Below, piece after piece: positions 6,193-6,695 of a stretch of DNA of 6,695 nt. The stretch's first letter is position 1, and the number at the start of each line of letters is the position of its first letter. The notes under the pieces are model-generated. The model was not told the origin of the DNA and searched no databases. It saw nothing but the letters and a program-made list of their open reading frames with translations. Position numbers and translations under genes: made by a program. Origin of the DNA: SIG598 sp045605025 (lineage in GTDB: Bacteria; Bacillota; Clostridia; Oscillospirales; Acutalibacteraceae); contig JAZUPE010000060.1 of NCBI GenBank assembly GCA_045605025.1, positions 1-6,695 of the forward strand, written 5' to 3'.

Positions 6193-6695
6193 ATGCAGCT
6201 TGACCTTAAACAGGTTTTCCAGCAGGAGGGATTTATTCTCCCTATCGACCTGTCGCTGGATTTGTCAGACGAAGAGGTTTACGGCGTCAAGCCGTTTGCC
6301 GATCCGGTGAAGATTACCGGCACCGTTGAGAATCACGGCAGCGTGGTCATGCTGAGATATCGCGCCGAGGCCAGCTACACCAGAGAGTGTGACCGCTGTC
6401 TCGAACTTTCGAGCCAGCCCATGACTTTCAAATTTGAGCATATCGTTTCCGGTGTTGAGCCGGAGAATGATACTTCGGAGGAGATCGTCTTCGCTCCCGA
6501 TTATCGCGTCGAATTCGATGAGATTGCCCGGGAGGACATTCTTCTGGAGGCGCCGACCGGATATCTGTGCAAGCAGGATTGCAAAGGGCTGTGCCCGAAG
6601 TGCGGGTGCAACCTCAATAACAGCCAGTGCGGTTGCGAACTGAGCGAGCCTGACCCGCGTCTTGCGGCATTAAGAAAACTGCTGGAAGAAGAATA
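6193..6695 (+). CDS. yceD: YceD/DUF177 family protein (stop codon cut by window edge)
   Basis: The visible frame gives 167 residues ending LLEEE at 6693, followed by TA, the first two bases of a presumed TAA or TAG. The normal DUF177 length is about 165-175, so the protein is almost certainly complete. Family landmarks are MQLDLKQVF at the N-terminus, ECDRCLE (65-71, Cys66/Cys69), and the Cys-rich C-terminus CKQDCKGLCPKCGCN (126-140) plus CGC (146-148), probably a metal-binding knuckle. The family is linked to 23S rRNA/ribosome assembly in bacteria and plants, and its gene usually precedes rpmF (ribosomal protein L32) and the plsX/fab lipid genes. Here such genes would lie just beyond the window. 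An in-frame ATG at 6181 would add Met-Arg-Cys-Ala; I prefer 6193 from family alignment. The perfect promoter, the dyad and the leader hairpin upstream suggest tightly controlled, high expression. No signal peptide. Confidence 0.92.
   Translation, partial: MQLDLKQVFQQEGFILPIDLSLDLSDEEVYGVKPFADPVKITGTVENHGSVVMLRYRAEASYTRECDRCLELSSQPMTFKFEHIVSGVEPENDTSEEIVFAPDYRVEFDEIAREDILLEAPTGYLCKQDCKGLCPKCGCNLNNSQCGCELSEPDPRLAALRKLLEEE

Noticed and set aside
6434..6643. Short open frame of 69 codons overlapping yceD in another + frame
   Set aside because: It lies wholly within the clear DUF177 coding frame and has no ribosome site or family likeness.

Overview
The window looks like chromosomal DNA from a Gram-positive, anaerobic Clostridia bacterium, most likely Oscillospirales/Ruminococcaceae-like. 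I infer this from the types of protein present (a GHL10 secreted glycosidase, a short Bacillus/Clostridia-type Pgi, a small clostridial P-loop protein, a DUF177 protein), strong AGGAGG-type ribosome sites, sigma-A-like promoters and a G+C content that looks close to half by eye. No species can be named from this. All genes lie on the + strand. The longest gap between genes is about 200 bases (1889-2085). I see no tRNA, rRNA, CRISPR array, insertion sequence or phage gene.

Layout. Bases 1-500 hold the C-terminal part of a GHL10 (DUF187) family glycosyl hydrolase. Bases 584-1888 encode a lipoprotein built from three diverged copies of one domain of about 130 residues. It has a likely promoter of its own and is followed by a strong intrinsic terminator at 1943-1987. 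Bases 2086-4118 are a two-gene operon with a one-base TAATG overlap: an HxxxDG acyltransferase of the alcohol acetyltransferase/condensation superfamily, then a zinc-ribbon protein with six membrane segments (DUF6320-like). Bases 4242-5582 are pgi, glucose-6-phosphate isomerase, with its own promoter and the codon bias of a highly expressed gene. Bases 5649-6065 encode a 138-residue P-loop protein with no obvious terminator between it and pgi. Bases 6193-6693 encode a YceD/DUF177 protein, complete except that its presumed stop codon is cut by the window edge. In many bacteria yceD is followed by rpmF and the plsX/fab fatty-acid genes.

The genes do not form one pathway. The window combines surface functions (hydrolase, lipoprotein), a putative membrane-associated acyl-transfer pair, central glycolysis with a conserved small P-loop protein, and the start of a probable ribosome/lipid-synthesis operon. 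The regulatory DNA before yceD is the most striking non-coding part. It has an exact TTGACA-N17-TATAAT promoter, a perfect 7+7 inverted repeat across the -35 box, and then a leader hairpin that would bury one of two possible Shine-Dalgarno sequences. The best candidate for an undescribed system is the acyltransferase/zinc-ribbon membrane pair.
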